From positions 1 to 35,456 of the IMG/VR virus record IMGVR_UViG_3300044960_000577: 35,456 bases of DNA; one strand, given 5' to 3'. Shown piece after piece: positions 15,544 through 22,212 of the stretch (position 1 is the first letter of the stretch; every line of letters begins with the position of its first letter). The notes beneath the pieces are model-generated. The model made no database searches, was not told where the DNA came from, and saw only the letters and a list, made by a program, of their open reading frames with translations. This DNA comes from a virus. A program made the translations under genes and the position numbers.

Positions 15544-16216
15544 CAGTGAAACTCCACCTTGCCGCCCCAGCGGCGCAGCCGCTCATAGCGGTCCGTGGGC
15601 CGCTCATCCCTGGCGGGCTCCCGAATATCCCCGCCCCAGGCCCGGATAAGCGCCCGCAGTTTCTCCACTTCCCACTCCCGCTCCCTGGCCACGTGGTCGG
15701 CGTAGGCCCGGACCATCAGATACAGGTACTCGTCCGTCCACGCGGCCTCGATCTCGTCCCACGCCAGCCCCCACTCCCGCTGCGCCAGTTCGGCGATGTG
15801 CCGCAGGCGCAGGCGCGCTACCGGAGCGCGGCCGTCAGGCGCACCAGGTCGCTGGTCCTCCGCAAGAAAGGGAACGTGACCTCCAGCATCTTGACCAGCG
15901 CCTCGGTGGCCTCCTCATCGGTCACGTGCGCCTCGAACCACTCCCGGTCCAACTCCGGCGCGTAGGCCAGCACCAGGTCCGCGATCTTCTCTGGCACGGT
16001 CACGGCTACCAACTCCAGGGCCTTGCGCACCCCCTCCGGGTCCGCCAGGTTCAGCGTCCCCGCATCCAGTGCGCCCAACTCCGCGAAGGCCTCCGCCACG
16101 CGCTTGCGCCACTCGCGGCTGTCGCGGATCACCAGGGGGCGCACCAGGCGCTTCTCCCCGCCCAGGGTCACCTCCAGGGCCTGGCGGGTCAGCACCGCCT
16201 CATCAGTGCGTGCCAT
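15543..16216 (-). CDS. Tail assembly chaperone, -1 frameshift product (gpGT-like), about 224 aa
   Basis: The shorter chaperone gene ends at 15818, but a -1 frame is open across its last part and continues to a TGA at 15545-15543, overlapping the tape measure start. The extension reads through HIAELAQREWGLAWDEIEAA to a C-terminal RWGGKVEFH. This frame has no ATG, GTG or TTG between its upstream stop and the shift site, and the overlap holds a perfect slippery CCCTTTC. Lambda gpG/gpGT and most siphophages use the same arrangement between tube and tape measure genes; the fusion coats the tape measure during assembly. Confidence 0.85.
15818..16216 (-). CDS. Tail assembly chaperone, short form (gpG-like), 132 aa
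   Basis: Zero-frame product read as MARTDEAVLTRQALEVTLGG with acidic/hydrophobic helices (WRKRVAEAFAELGALDAG and LVLAYAPELDREWFEAHVTD), ending in VRLTAALR. Size, helical character and place between the tail tube and tape measure genes match siphophage short tail chaperones. Most ribosomes should make this form; a fraction would shift at 15872-15866 to make the long form. Confidence 0.82.
   Translation of the reverse strand: MARTDEAVLTRQALEVTLGGEKRLVRPLVIRDSREWRKRVAEAFAELGALDAGTLNLADPEGVRKALELVAVTVPEKIADLVLAYAPELDREWFEAHVTDEEATEALVKMLEVTFPFLRRTSDLVRLTAALR
15866..15872 (-). promoter_or_regulatory. -1 ribosomal frameshift slippery heptamer CCCTTTC
   Basis: Read in the zero frame as TTC CCT TTC, so both tRNAs can re-pair after slipping back one base (CCC, TTT). 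It obeys the X XXY YYZ rule exactly. It lies about 17 codons before the zero-frame stop, and the -1 frame beyond it is open to the tape measure start. Confidence 0.85.
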
Positions 16217-16243
16217 CGCGTAGCGCCTCCCCTACGGCCGCGC

Positions 16244-16810
16244 CTACAGGTTCTTCACCCGGATCGTGAACGGGTCCCCGCCGGCCGCCGGCACGAGCAT
16301 CCGCCACGTGACCTGGATGTTGGCCTTGTTGTCCTTGACGAACCCAATGGTCCGGGTGCCCTGCACCTTGGCCTCCGGCACCAGCAGGCGCACGGGCCGG
16401 CTCGTCTCATCCACGCCGTCAAACAGTAGCGCCCGGGCCACGCTGGCCCCGATGGCGGGCGGCGTGTACGCGTCGTACTCGTCCCCGCTGTTGGGCACCC
16501 CGTCGGGATCAACGGCCGTGAGGTTCCCGCCGGCGAACGCTTCCTGCAGCAGGCGGCCATTGATCTGCGCCAGCGTGGCGGCCACGGTCAGGCTGCGGCC
16601 GGTCTCAATGATCTTGACCGGGTCCAGTTCCTGGTCTACCTCGATCTCCGCTTCCTCCGTGGCGTACTCCACGGTCACCCCGCCGTCCGTGTAGCCCACG
16701 TGGTACCAGTTCCCGGCCGGCGCGTCGAAGTGGGAAGGGAACGGCTCCCCCACCGGCGCCACGTAGAGCGCGCCAACCCCCACCAGCACTTGGTCCTTGT
16801 CCTTGGGCAT
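16244..16810 (-). CDS. Major tail tube protein, 188 aa
   Basis: Starts at ATG 16810 with GGAGGTGA at a spacing of 6, a very strong site. The pattern GVGALYVAPVGEPFP, then YHVGYTDGGVTVEYATEE, EIEVDQELDPVKIIETGRSL and a late FVKDNKANIQVTWRMLVP is that of siphophage tube proteins. It lies directly before the frameshifted chaperone, the standard order. It has its own hairpin leader element upstream, shared with the major capsid gene, which fits a need for high expression. Confidence 0.85.
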   Translation of the reverse strand: MPKDKDQVLVGVGALYVAPVGEPFPSHFDAPAGNWYHVGYTDGGVTVEYATEEAEIEVDQELDPVKIIETGRSLTVAATLAQINGRLLQEAFAGGNLTAVDPDGVPNSGDEYDAYTPPAIGASVARALLFDGVDETSRPVRLLVPEAKVQGTRTIGFVKDNKANIQVTWRMLVPAAGGDPFTIRVKNL

Positions 16811-16833
16811 TGCGCGTCACCTCCTCTGCGGTG

Positions 16834-16936
16834 CCGAAAAGCGACGGGGCCAGCAGGCTGCGGAATCTCCGCGCCCGCCAGCCCCGTCACGTCTCGTCGC
16901 GTCAGGGACTAGCCTTAACGCCGGTATGCAGTTGGC
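16834..16936 (-). promoter_or_regulatory. Conserved hairpin leader element, copy 2 (upstream of tail tube gene)
   Basis: A near-copy of the element upstream of the capsid gene. The hairpin spans 16843-16888: GACGGGGC pairs with GCCCCGTC, followed inward by a GCGGA/TCCGC inner stem. On the transcript the hairpin is preceded by a conserved stretch from GCCAACTGCATACCGGCGTT to CCCTGACGCGACGAGACGTG and followed by GCTTTTCGG and the ribosome site. The inner stem differs from copy 1 but still pairs. Confidence 0.8.
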
Positions 16937-16959
16937 TTACCTGTCCTGCACCTGTCTGC

Positions 16960-17340
16960 TCAGATCGTCACCATCCGCCAGGTGCTGCTGCGGTGGCGCA
17001 CTCCGTCCGTCGCCGGCAGGTCAAACCACACGCCCTCCCGCCTGCAGTACTGCACCCGCCGGCCGGCGGTGGTGGTCAGCCTCGCCCCGTCGAGCGCGGC
17101 GTCGATCCGGTCGGCCAGCGCCTGCAGGTGCTCCGGGCGGTCCAGCGCCGCCCACACGTCGATCTTCCAGGTCGGCCACTCCAGCGGGTCATCCCGCAGG
17201 CCGCCGGTGAGCATGTACGTGATGGCCGGCAGCGCCGCCGCCGCCCGCTCCCCCTCCGGCCCGATGCGGGCGCCCACCAGGCGCCGGATCGCCGCGTCCT
17301 GGCGCAGCAGGCGGACGATCTCCGCCGCCACGTCATCCAC
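16960..17340 (-). CDS. Tail terminator/completion-type protein, 126 aa
   Basis: GTG 17340 overlaps the preceding gene by 8 bases. It has an N-terminal helix (EIVRLLRQDAAIRRLVGARI), then beta strands with LPAITYMLTGG, WKIDVWAALDRPEHLQALAD and a C-terminal WRMVTI. This alpha-beta layout and position between the gp10-like protein and the tube gene fit tail terminator proteins that cap the tube and join it to the neck. Assigned by context and general pattern. Confidence 0.68.
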   Translation of the reverse strand: MDDVAAEIVRLLRQDAAIRRLVGARIGPEGERAAAALPAITYMLTGGLRDDPLEWPTWKIDVWAALDRPEHLQALADRIDAALDGARLTTTAGRRVQYCRREGVWFDLPATDGVRHRSSTWRMVTI

Positions 17341-17698
17341 GCAGCACCCCCTGCGCGAAGGTGATCAGCCGGTGCAGGGACCGCAACAGGTAGGGGTTAG
17401 CCGGCACCTGGGTGAACGAGCCATCCTTCCGCTTGACGCGGTGCCCCAGGTTCACGAACGGGGCGTAACCCAACCCGTTGCCGTACACGGCCTCCGCCAC
17501 CTGCGGGTCAGCGTGCACCTGGAACTGCACGTCCCGGCGCAGCGCCCCGGTCAGCACCGGGCACTCCTCCTTGGCCAGCGCCACGCCTGTCGTGGCTAGC
17601 GTCTGGATCACGTCCCGGGCGCTTCTGGCCGCCGCGCGCAGCACGGCGTCGCGGTGGCTGCGGAAGTCGACTAACTCCCTGAACGGCACCCGGGGCAT
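17333..17698 (-). CDS. HK97 gp10-like neck/tail completion protein, 121 aa
   Basis: The pattern SARDVIQTLATTGVALAKEE, CPVLTGALRRDVQF, EAVYGNGLGYAPFVNLG and the C-terminal NPYLLRSLHRL is the HK97 gp10 family signature (N-terminal helix, TGxLR motif, YAxxxxxG loop, NPFL-like end). It acts at head-tail joining. It follows the stopper gene, with the 36-residue membrane protein gene between. Confidence 0.82.
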   Translation of the reverse strand: MPRVPFRELVDFRSHRDAVLRAAARSARDVIQTLATTGVALAKEECPVLTGALRRDVQFQVHADPQVAEAVYGNGLGYAPFVNLGHRVKRKDGSFTQVPANPYLLRSLHRLITFAQGVLRG

Positions 17699-17701
17699 GG
17701 G

Positions 17702-17812
17702 CTACCTCAGCGCCTGGATGAGGGCTGCCGCCACAATGGCAGCGATGATGATCTTGAGCGGCCCGGGAAGGTTCCAGTACCACTGCCACATCCTCACCAG
17801 CCCGTCTCGCAT
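17702..17812 (-). CDS. Mini membrane protein, 36 aa
   Basis: ATG 17812 has TTGGAGGT at a spacing of 7. The reading is MRDGLVRMWQWYWNLPGPLK, followed by a 14-residue hydrophobic segment (IIIAAIVAAALIQAL) and Arg-stop. Stop TAG at 17704-17702 lies just before the gp10-like gene. The good ribosome site and tight packing support a real gene. Function unknown; one of several tiny membrane proteins in this operon. Confidence 0.55.
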   Translation of the reverse strand: MRDGLVRMWQWYWNLPGPLKIIIAAIVAAALIQALR

Positions 17813-17828
17813 CTGCCGCACCTCCAAC

Positions 17829-18164
17829 CTATGCCGGGGGCGCCGGCACCAGGGTGGTCCTGATGAACCGGCCCTCCACGTTCATCAGGGTCTTCACGGT
17901 GAAGACTCGCCCCGCAATGGCGGGGTCGCTGCGCGCGATTCTGATCAGCACCCTCCGGTCCAACGTCATTTGAGAGTTGGCCGGGTGCCAGCCGTCATGC
18001 GTGGCCTGCACCTCCTGCCCGTACTCCCGCTGCCGTGCGCTGGTGCTCATCGGCGCCACCCGCGCCGGCTCCGTCCCCAGCAGCACCGGCTCCTCCACAA
18101 CCCGCCCCTGGTCATCCCGCGCCTGGGCCGCCTCGTAGACCTCCACGACGTCCGGCAGGTACAT
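17829..18164 (-). CDS. Head-tail joining (stopper-type) protein, 111 aa
   Basis: Beta-barrel type pattern: VVEVYEAAQARDDQGRVVEE, then ARVAPMSTSARQREYGQEVQ and a late IAGRVFTVKTLMNVEGRFIR. The size and position after the connector and before the gp10-like gene fit the SPP1 gp16/head-tail adaptor group. It starts 4 bases after the preceding stop. It would close the connector and receive the tail. Confidence 0.7.
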   Translation of the reverse strand: MYLPDVVEVYEAAQARDDQGRVVEEPVLLGTEPARVAPMSTSARQREYGQEVQATHDGWHPANSQMTLDRRVLIRIARSDPAIAGRVFTVKTLMNVEGRFIRTTLVPAPPA

Positions 18165-18167
18165 CCC

Positions 18168-18755
18168 TCACACCGCCAGCGGCACCGGTCCCGGCCGGTA
18201 CTCCTGCACGATCTGGTCCAGGTCCGGGTCCCCGAACGGCGCCGGCCCGGCCAACTGGCGCAGGGTGTAACTGCGCCCCGCCAGGCTCTCCTGGCTGAAC
18301 TTGCCGTAGGCCAGGTGCGGCCGGACGATGCGCTCGATGAGCATGGCCTGCAGGTCGCGGATGGCCTCGGGCACCTCCTCGTACCCGCAGTCCGCGCTGA
18401 TCTCCACGGTCTTGTCGGATGGGAACTCATCCTCCAGCCAGATGACCGCCCAGGGGTCCACGCGGAACTCGCCTAGCGGCTTCGCCTCGCCGCCCACCAG
18501 CACGCTCGTCACGGTGCGTAGCCGACCGTAGGGCGGCTCATCCCAGCGCAGCGCCGGGAACACTCTGGTGCCGTCACCCCAGCCCCGGATGATGCGGCTG
18601 TGGTCCTCGAAGCGCTGCTGACAGGCGAAGTCCACCATTCGCTTGGTCTGCCGGATCAGCGCCTCCAGGCGGTCGTTGGGGCACTCCTCCTGCAGGATGC
18701 GCCAGGGCCAGTCCCGCAGCGCTTGCTCCGTCACGTAGTACAGCGGCTCAGCCAC
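18168..18755 (-). CDS. Head-tail connector (gp6-like), 195 aa
   Basis: The chosen start is GTG 18755, with GGAG at a spacing of 7 and a short overlap with the preceding mini gene. Helix-rich protein with YYVTEQALRDWPWRILQE and RLEALIRQTKRMVDFACQQR, then the beta insert (RTVTSVLVGG, FRVDPWAVIWLEDEF) and a C-terminal helix (EAIRDLQAMLIERIV), the layout of HK97 gp6/SPP1 gp15 connectors. It binds beneath the portal. Confidence 0.72.
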   Translation of the reverse strand: MAEPLYYVTEQALRDWPWRILQEECPNDRLEALIRQTKRMVDFACQQRFEDHSRIIRGWGDGTRVFPALRWDEPPYGRLRTVTSVLVGGEAKPLGEFRVDPWAVIWLEDEFPSDKTVEISADCGYEEVPEAIRDLQAMLIERIVRPHLAYGKFSQESLAGRSYTLRQLAGPAPFGDPDLDQIVQEYRPGPVPLAV

Positions 18756-18876
18756 TACTGATCTCCAACCGCGTGAGCCACGATCCAATCAACCCACCGA
18801 TGATGAAGGCTACGGCGGCGAGCAGTTCCGCCACGCCGGGCGTCGCGCAGAGGGCGCGCGAGGCGTAGACCATCAT
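18748..18876 (-). CDS. Mini membrane protein, 42 aa
   Basis: ATG 18876 overlaps the preceding stop (ATGA), and its own stop overlaps the start of the connector gene. The reading is MMVYASRALCATPGVAELL, followed by AAVAFIIGGLIGSWLTRL, a single hydrophobic span, then EISSG. It bridges two head genes without gaps, which supports real translation. Unknown role. Confidence 0.5.
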   Translation of the reverse strand: MMVYASRALCATPGVAELLAAVAFIIGGLIGSWLTRLEISSG

Positions 18877-19220
18877 CCCGACACCTCATCGCTCGCCGCG
18901 CCGCCCCTGCGCCGGAGGCGCCTGCCGGCCGTCATGGCCTGCGCGCGGGCCCCCGCAGGCTCCGGTACCGGGGTGGAGCCACCCAGGGCGTCAGGCACGC
19001 TGCGGGCAGCCGCCTCGGGTGTCTCCTGTGCCTCTACAGTCTCCCCGGCGTCTCGCACCTCCATGCCGGGCACCGCCTCAAGTGCCGCAGCCGTCGCGTC
19101 GTCCACGAGTGTCCATCGGTCACTCGTGATCGTGAGGCGCACGCCGCGGTGCAGGTAGGTGGCCGGCCCATCCCGCGGGTCATCAGGCGGGCGAGGCGGG
19201 TTGTACCGCACCTCTTTCAC
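18873..19220 (-). CDS. Hypothetical head-region protein, 115 aa
   Basis: GTG 19220 has GAGGAGG at a spacing of 6. The N-terminal 50 residues (VRYNPPRPPDDPRDGPATYL, then GVRLTITSDRWTLVDDATAA) form a small beta unit like those encoded directly after capsid genes in many phages. The rest is Ala/Pro/Glu-rich and ends in a basic RRLRRRGG stretch, probably disordered. Function unknown. Confidence 0.6.
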   Translation of the reverse strand: MKEVRYNPPRPPDDPRDGPATYLHRGVRLTITSDRWTLVDDATAAALEAVPGMEVRDAGETVEAQETPEAAARSVPDALGGSTPVPEPAGARAQAMTAGRRLRRRGGAASDEVSG

Positions 19221-19245
19221 GGCGCGCCTCCTCTGCGGTCAGCGA

Positions 19246-20181
19246 CTAGAGGTGCTTGATGTTGGTGATCTTGACCACCGCGTCCTCTTCCTCGAACTTG
19301 AAGTCCACGCGGACGGTCGTGGTGCTCTCGATCACGCGCGCCCGGGGCTTGCGCTCCAGTTCGGTGCTGATCTCGCGGTGGAAGCCGCCGATCATGTTCT
19401 GCGGGTGCGTGAGCAGGGCGTCGCTCACGGTGTCCGGGCCCGACGTCCGGCTCTTGATGGCCGGCACGAAGACCACCGGCACGCCGCCCACGAACACCGG
19501 CGCGTTCTCCAGCAGGTACCGGTCCCCGGCCCCCGTCGCCCGCTCCGCCAGCAGGCTCCGGTAGTCCAGTTCCACGTTGCGGTGGACGTAGAACCGCCAC
19601 TCCGCCGGGTTCCGCATGTACTTCCCCGGCAGCGCCTTCAGGGCGTCGATGAACAGGTCCTGGCTGATGGCCGTGTTGCCGGCGTTCACCACATGGCTGG
19701 TCGCCTGCTTGAAGAACCCGTCTAGCAGCGCCAGGTACGGGTCGGCGTCGCCGGTGTCCCCGTGCAGCGCCAGTTCCTCAAGGTCGAGAGCCGCGCGCTC
19801 CGCGATCAGGTCCAGGATGGTCTGCTGCAGGTTCTGCCGCTCGATGTTGTCCTCCAGCGCGCTGTAGGTGATGTCCACAGCCGCCAGAGCCTCCTTGACG
19901 CTCAGTTCCACCTTGCTGGTGGCCGGCTTGTGCGTGGTAGTCGGCGCGGTGCCCTCAGTGGCCGCCTGCATGATGCGGCTGCCGAACCCGATCTTCTCGA
20001 TCAGCCGCTTCGCCGCGGCCATCGGCACCCGGCGCGCTTCGCGTAGGACCACGGTGGCGTCGATCAATTTCCTGATGAACGCCGCCGCCTGCTCGGGGTT
20101 CAGCAGGCCGCCGCTGGCGAGGTCGCCGGTGGCGAACGCCTTCTCGATGATCTCGTCAATGGTGAGCACCTTCATGGGCAT
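19246..20181 (-). CDS. Major capsid protein, 311 aa (HK97-fold type)
   Basis: ATG 20181 has AAAGGAGG at a spacing of 6, one of the best ribosome sites in the window; longer in-frame starts would lie inside the hairpin element. It has an N-terminal helix (LTIDEIIEKAFATGDLASGG), FIRKLIDATVVLREARRVPM, a spine-type region with LDLEELALHGDTG, WRFYVHRNVELDYRSLLAER, VFVGGVPVVFVPAI, and a C-terminal strand FKFEEEDAVVKITNI. This order is typical of HK97-fold capsid proteins. It follows scaffold and protease genes. The own leader element upstream fits very high expression. Confidence 0.85.
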   Translation of the reverse strand: MPMKVLTIDEIIEKAFATGDLASGGLLNPEQAAAFIRKLIDATVVLREARRVPMAAAKRLIEKIGFGSRIMQAATEGTAPTTTHKPATSKVELSVKEALAAVDITYSALEDNIERQNLQQTILDLIAERAALDLEELALHGDTGDADPYLALLDGFFKQATSHVVNAGNTAISQDLFIDALKALPGKYMRNPAEWRFYVHRNVELDYRSLLAERATGAGDRYLLENAPVFVGGVPVVFVPAIKSRTSGPDTVSDALLTHPQNMIGGFHREISTELERKPRARVIESTTTVRVDFKFEEEDAVVKITNIKHL

Positions 20182-20212
20182 GGCCGTCCTCCTTTGGCCC
20201 TGGTATGCGCTT

Positions 20213-20317
20213 GCGGAAAAACCGACGGGGCCAGCAGGCGCGGGGGCACCGCAGCCCGCCAGCCCCGTCACGTCTCGTCGCGTCAGGGGCTAGCCTGAAC
20301 GCCGGTATGCAGTTGGC
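20213..20317 (-). promoter_or_regulatory. Conserved hairpin leader element, copy 1 (upstream of capsid gene)
   Basis: The hairpin is at 20224-20269, 46 nt like copy 2. Outer arms GACGGGGC and GCCCCGTC are identical to copy 2; the inner stem is GCGG/CCGC around a different loop. It is followed in the transcript by GGTTTTTCC and then the capsid ribosome site. The conserved upstream flank begins two bases after the TAG of the 53-aa gene. Confidence 0.8.
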
Positions 20318-20318
20318 A

Positions 20319-20480
20319 CTACCTGATCTTCTCCTCCACCTCGCTTATGCGCAGCCGGATCAGCACGGGCTGCCCATGTTGGTACTCAACTGTGAGCAAC
20401 GCCTGCACCGCGCCGTAGGGCACGGCGTGGCGCTTCACCCAGTCCGCAAACTTGACTGACCATGTCGCCTCGTCCGGCAC
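20319..20480 (-). CDS. Small hypothetical protein, 53 aa
   Basis: GTG 20480 follows GGGAG at a spacing of about 5. The reading has WSVKFADWVKRHAVPYGAVQ and a C-terminal VLIRLRISEVEEKIR, a strand-rich mini protein resembling small DUF2292/YezD-like proteins. That resemblance is by eye. It is in the same frame as the scaffold gene, separated from it by one TAG and eight codons. Its stop directly abuts the hairpin element. Unknown function. Confidence 0.45.
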   Translation of the reverse strand: MPDEATWSVKFADWVKRHAVPYGAVQALLTVEYQHGQPVLIRLRISEVEEKIR

Positions 20481-20504
20481 ACCCGCTCCCACTGCCCTGG
20501 CGCC

Positions 20505-20903
20505 CTACGTGCGCACCGGCATCCTGAACCCGGGGTGGGGCGGCACGACGGGCGGGCGCCGATCTCTCACGGCGTCCCCGAACGGGTCATCACTGGTGCG
20601 CTTGTCCTTCGTGTCCTCATCCGGGTCCGGCTGCCTGCTCCGGGTGGCAAGCTTCTCCACGCCCTTCAGCCGCTCGTCCAGCGCCGTCAGCCGGTCCTCC
20701 AATGGCTTGGTGGCCCCGGCCACGGCCGACTTGATGGCCTCCGCGTCAGGCATGTGCGGCTGGTTCTGCTTGTCCGTGTCCTGCTGGTCGGCGGCCTTGT
20801 TCACCACCTTCTCCACGGCATCCAGGCGGGTCGTGATCTGGTCCAGCCGCTCCGCCACCGGCTTCAGAGCGGCCTCCACAGCGGCCTTGATCGGGTCGGT
20901 CAT
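20505..20903 (-). CDS. Nested in-frame short scaffold, 132 aa (predicted)
   Basis: Inside the scaffold gene, the in-frame ATG at 20903 is preceded by AAGGGAGG at a spacing of 7, as good as the site of a normal gene. The product from this start is the whole coiled-coil part. Lambda C/Nu3 uses the same nested arrangement to make scaffold. Prediction from the internal site only. Confidence 0.5.
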   Translation of the reverse strand: MTDPIKAAVEAALKPVAERLDQITTRLDAVEKVVNKAADQQDTDKQNQPHMPDAEAIKSAVAGATKPLEDRLTALDERLKGVEKLATRSRQPDPDEDTKDKRTSDDPFGDAVRDRRPPVVPPHPGFRMPVRT

Positions 20904-21254
20904 GTCCGTGCCTCCCTTCGTACGCATCTGATCCGTGAAGCCCTCGGGCTCCGGCTCCTCCTCCACTTCCTTGACCAGCGCCGCCAGACGGTCTGCGGCG
21001 GCTCGGGCCTGGTTCAGCGCCTCCTTGATGACCTTCAGACGCTCGGCGCTGATCTTGCGGCCGACCTTGGCCGCATCCGCGTCCTCCAGGCCGAAGAAGT
21101 CACGCACAGCGTCGGTGATCGCCTGCGTAAGCGACTTCCGCCGGTCCTTCGTGCCGTGCCTCCCATTGGCCAGGTCCTCCGGGGCCAGCCGGGCTAGGGC
21201 CTGGAGGTTGCGCTTCAGTTCCTCGGGATCAATCATCGGCGGCGGCCCTGCCAT
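20505..21254 (-). CDS. Capsid scaffold-type protein, 249 aa
   Basis: Upstream of the capsid gene, after the protease. Residues 1-105 contain GRKISAERLKVIKEALNQAR followed by an acidic stretch, as in the C-terminal segment of XkdF-type proteins. Residues 118-200 are a charged coiled coil (MTDPIKAAVEAALKPVAERL, DQITTRLDAVEKVV, PLEDRLTALDERLKGVEKLA), the hallmark of scaffolds. The end is Pro/Arg/Asp-rich. It probably guides capsid assembly and is removed by the protease. Confidence 0.7.
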   Translation of the reverse strand: MAGPPPMIDPEELKRNLQALARLAPEDLANGRHGTKDRRKSLTQAITDAVRDFFGLEDADAAKVGRKISAERLKVIKEALNQARAAADRLAALVKEVEEEPEPEGFTDQMRTKGGTDMTDPIKAAVEAALKPVAERLDQITTRLDAVEKVVNKAADQQDTDKQNQPHMPDAEAIKSAVAGATKPLEDRLTALDERLKGVEKLATRSRQPDPDEDTKDKRTSDDPFGDAVRDRRPPVVPPHPGFRMPVRT

Positions 21255-21268
21255 GTTCCTTCACCCCC

Positions 21269-21646
21269 TCAGTCCTCGGCCGGCCACTTCCCCGTCGCCT
21301 CGTGGTGCAGCCAGGCGCACAGGGCCTCCGGGTTGGTGATGCCTGGCTTGCCGGTCAGTTGCTCCACGCAGCGGGTGAATGACCCGGCCCACTCGTCCCA
21401 CGTGCTGATGATGGCCTCAATGTTGCCCTGTTTGCGGACCTCCGCGAAGAGGCCCTGTGCGTGCAGCGCCTTCGCGGCCTCAATCATCTGTGCGAGGCTC
21501 ATACCGCCACCCCCACGCTTCACGGCCGTGATCTGCGCGTCTGGCACGGCCGGGATGTCCACCAGGCTGATCTCATCTACGACGAACGACAGCCAGTTCG
21601 GCTGCTCCTTGGTCACGGCGTGCACGTACCGCTGCACCGCGTTCAT
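21269..21646 (-). CDS. XkdF-like protease, C-terminal part, 125 aa
   Basis: ATG 21646 overlaps the stop of the upstream protease gene (ATGA). The N-terminal part contains WLSFVVDEISLVDIPAVPDA, the strand that in XkdF-type prohead proteases follows the GxS motif in the same polypeptide (usually ISLVDxPA). The rest is helical (LAQMIEAAKALHAQGLFAEV and EAIISTWDEWAGSFTRCVEQ). So this looks like the tail half of a split protease; an independent head protein is the alternative. Confidence 0.55.
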   Translation of the reverse strand: MNAVQRYVHAVTKEQPNWLSFVVDEISLVDIPAVPDAQITAVKRGGGGMSLAQMIEAAKALHAQGLFAEVRKQGNIEAIISTWDEWAGSFTRCVEQLTGKPGITNPEALCAWLHHEATGKWPAED

Positions 21647-22212
21647 GCCGCCACCTGCACGATCTTCTTGCCGCGCACGCGGGCGCTCAAGCCTCGACGC
21701 GCGCCGCTCTTGATCGCCTGCCACACGACCTCGTCGAACACCTTGATGGCGACGGCCCACGAGCCCTCGGGAATGAACGTGCCGTACCAGTTCAGACCGC
21801 CAGGCGGGACAATGACGGACTCCACCACCTTCGCCTGCACCACGCGGCGGTGCATGTCGCGCACCTCGCCGCCCCGCAGCATGAACTCGTGGGCTGCGTC
21901 CATGATCTGGACGTCGCTGAACACGTCGCCCTGGGTGTCCCGCTTGAACGGCACCAGCACGATGCCGTAGACGAGGCGGCGCTCATCATTCTGCTTCAGG
22001 ATGTCGGCAGTGATGGTGAGGTCCTGCTCCTCCTCCACGAAGATGGGAAAGGTCAGGCCCTTGTTCGCCTGCACCGCGCGCTCCTGCGCCAGCGCCTCCT
22101 CTCTGGTGTCGTGGCAGCCCAGCTTCCGGCTACCGTCTGAAGTCCAGAGGCACCACCGGTCACCCTCGCGCCGGATGATCTTGGGGGCGGCGACCCACTC
22201 CTCAGTGATCAT
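21643..22212 (-). CDS. Prohead protease, XkdF-like, 189 aa
   Basis: Phage serine protease family related to PBSX XkdF. Seen: LVYGIVLVPFKRDTQGDVFS, the likely catalytic His121 in RDMHRR, KVVESVIVP, EGSWAVAIKVFDEVVWQAIK and Ser176 in RRGLSARVRG (GxS-type). An N-terminal extra segment (RWCLWTSDGSRKLGCHDTRE) precedes the protease core. It matures the capsid by removing scaffold. The start overlaps the preceding stop (ATGA). It ends right after the Ser motif, so the usual last strand is in the next ORF. Confidence 0.75.
   Translation of the reverse strand: MITEEWVAAPKIIRREGDRWCLWTSDGSRKLGCHDTREEALAQERAVQANKGLTFPIFVEEEQDLTITADILKQNDERRLVYGIVLVPFKRDTQGDVFSDVQIMDAAHEFMLRGGEVRDMHRRVVQAKVVESVIVPPGGLNWYGTFIPEGSWAVAIKVFDEVVWQAIKSGARRGLSARVRGKKIVQVAA

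Noticed and set aside
20224-20269. Simple intrinsic terminator reading of the capsid-side hairpin
   Set aside because: The stem and short T run allow it, but a full stop directly before the capsid gene makes little sense without a promoter after it, and the flank conservation shows more than a terminator; kept as a leader/processing element instead.
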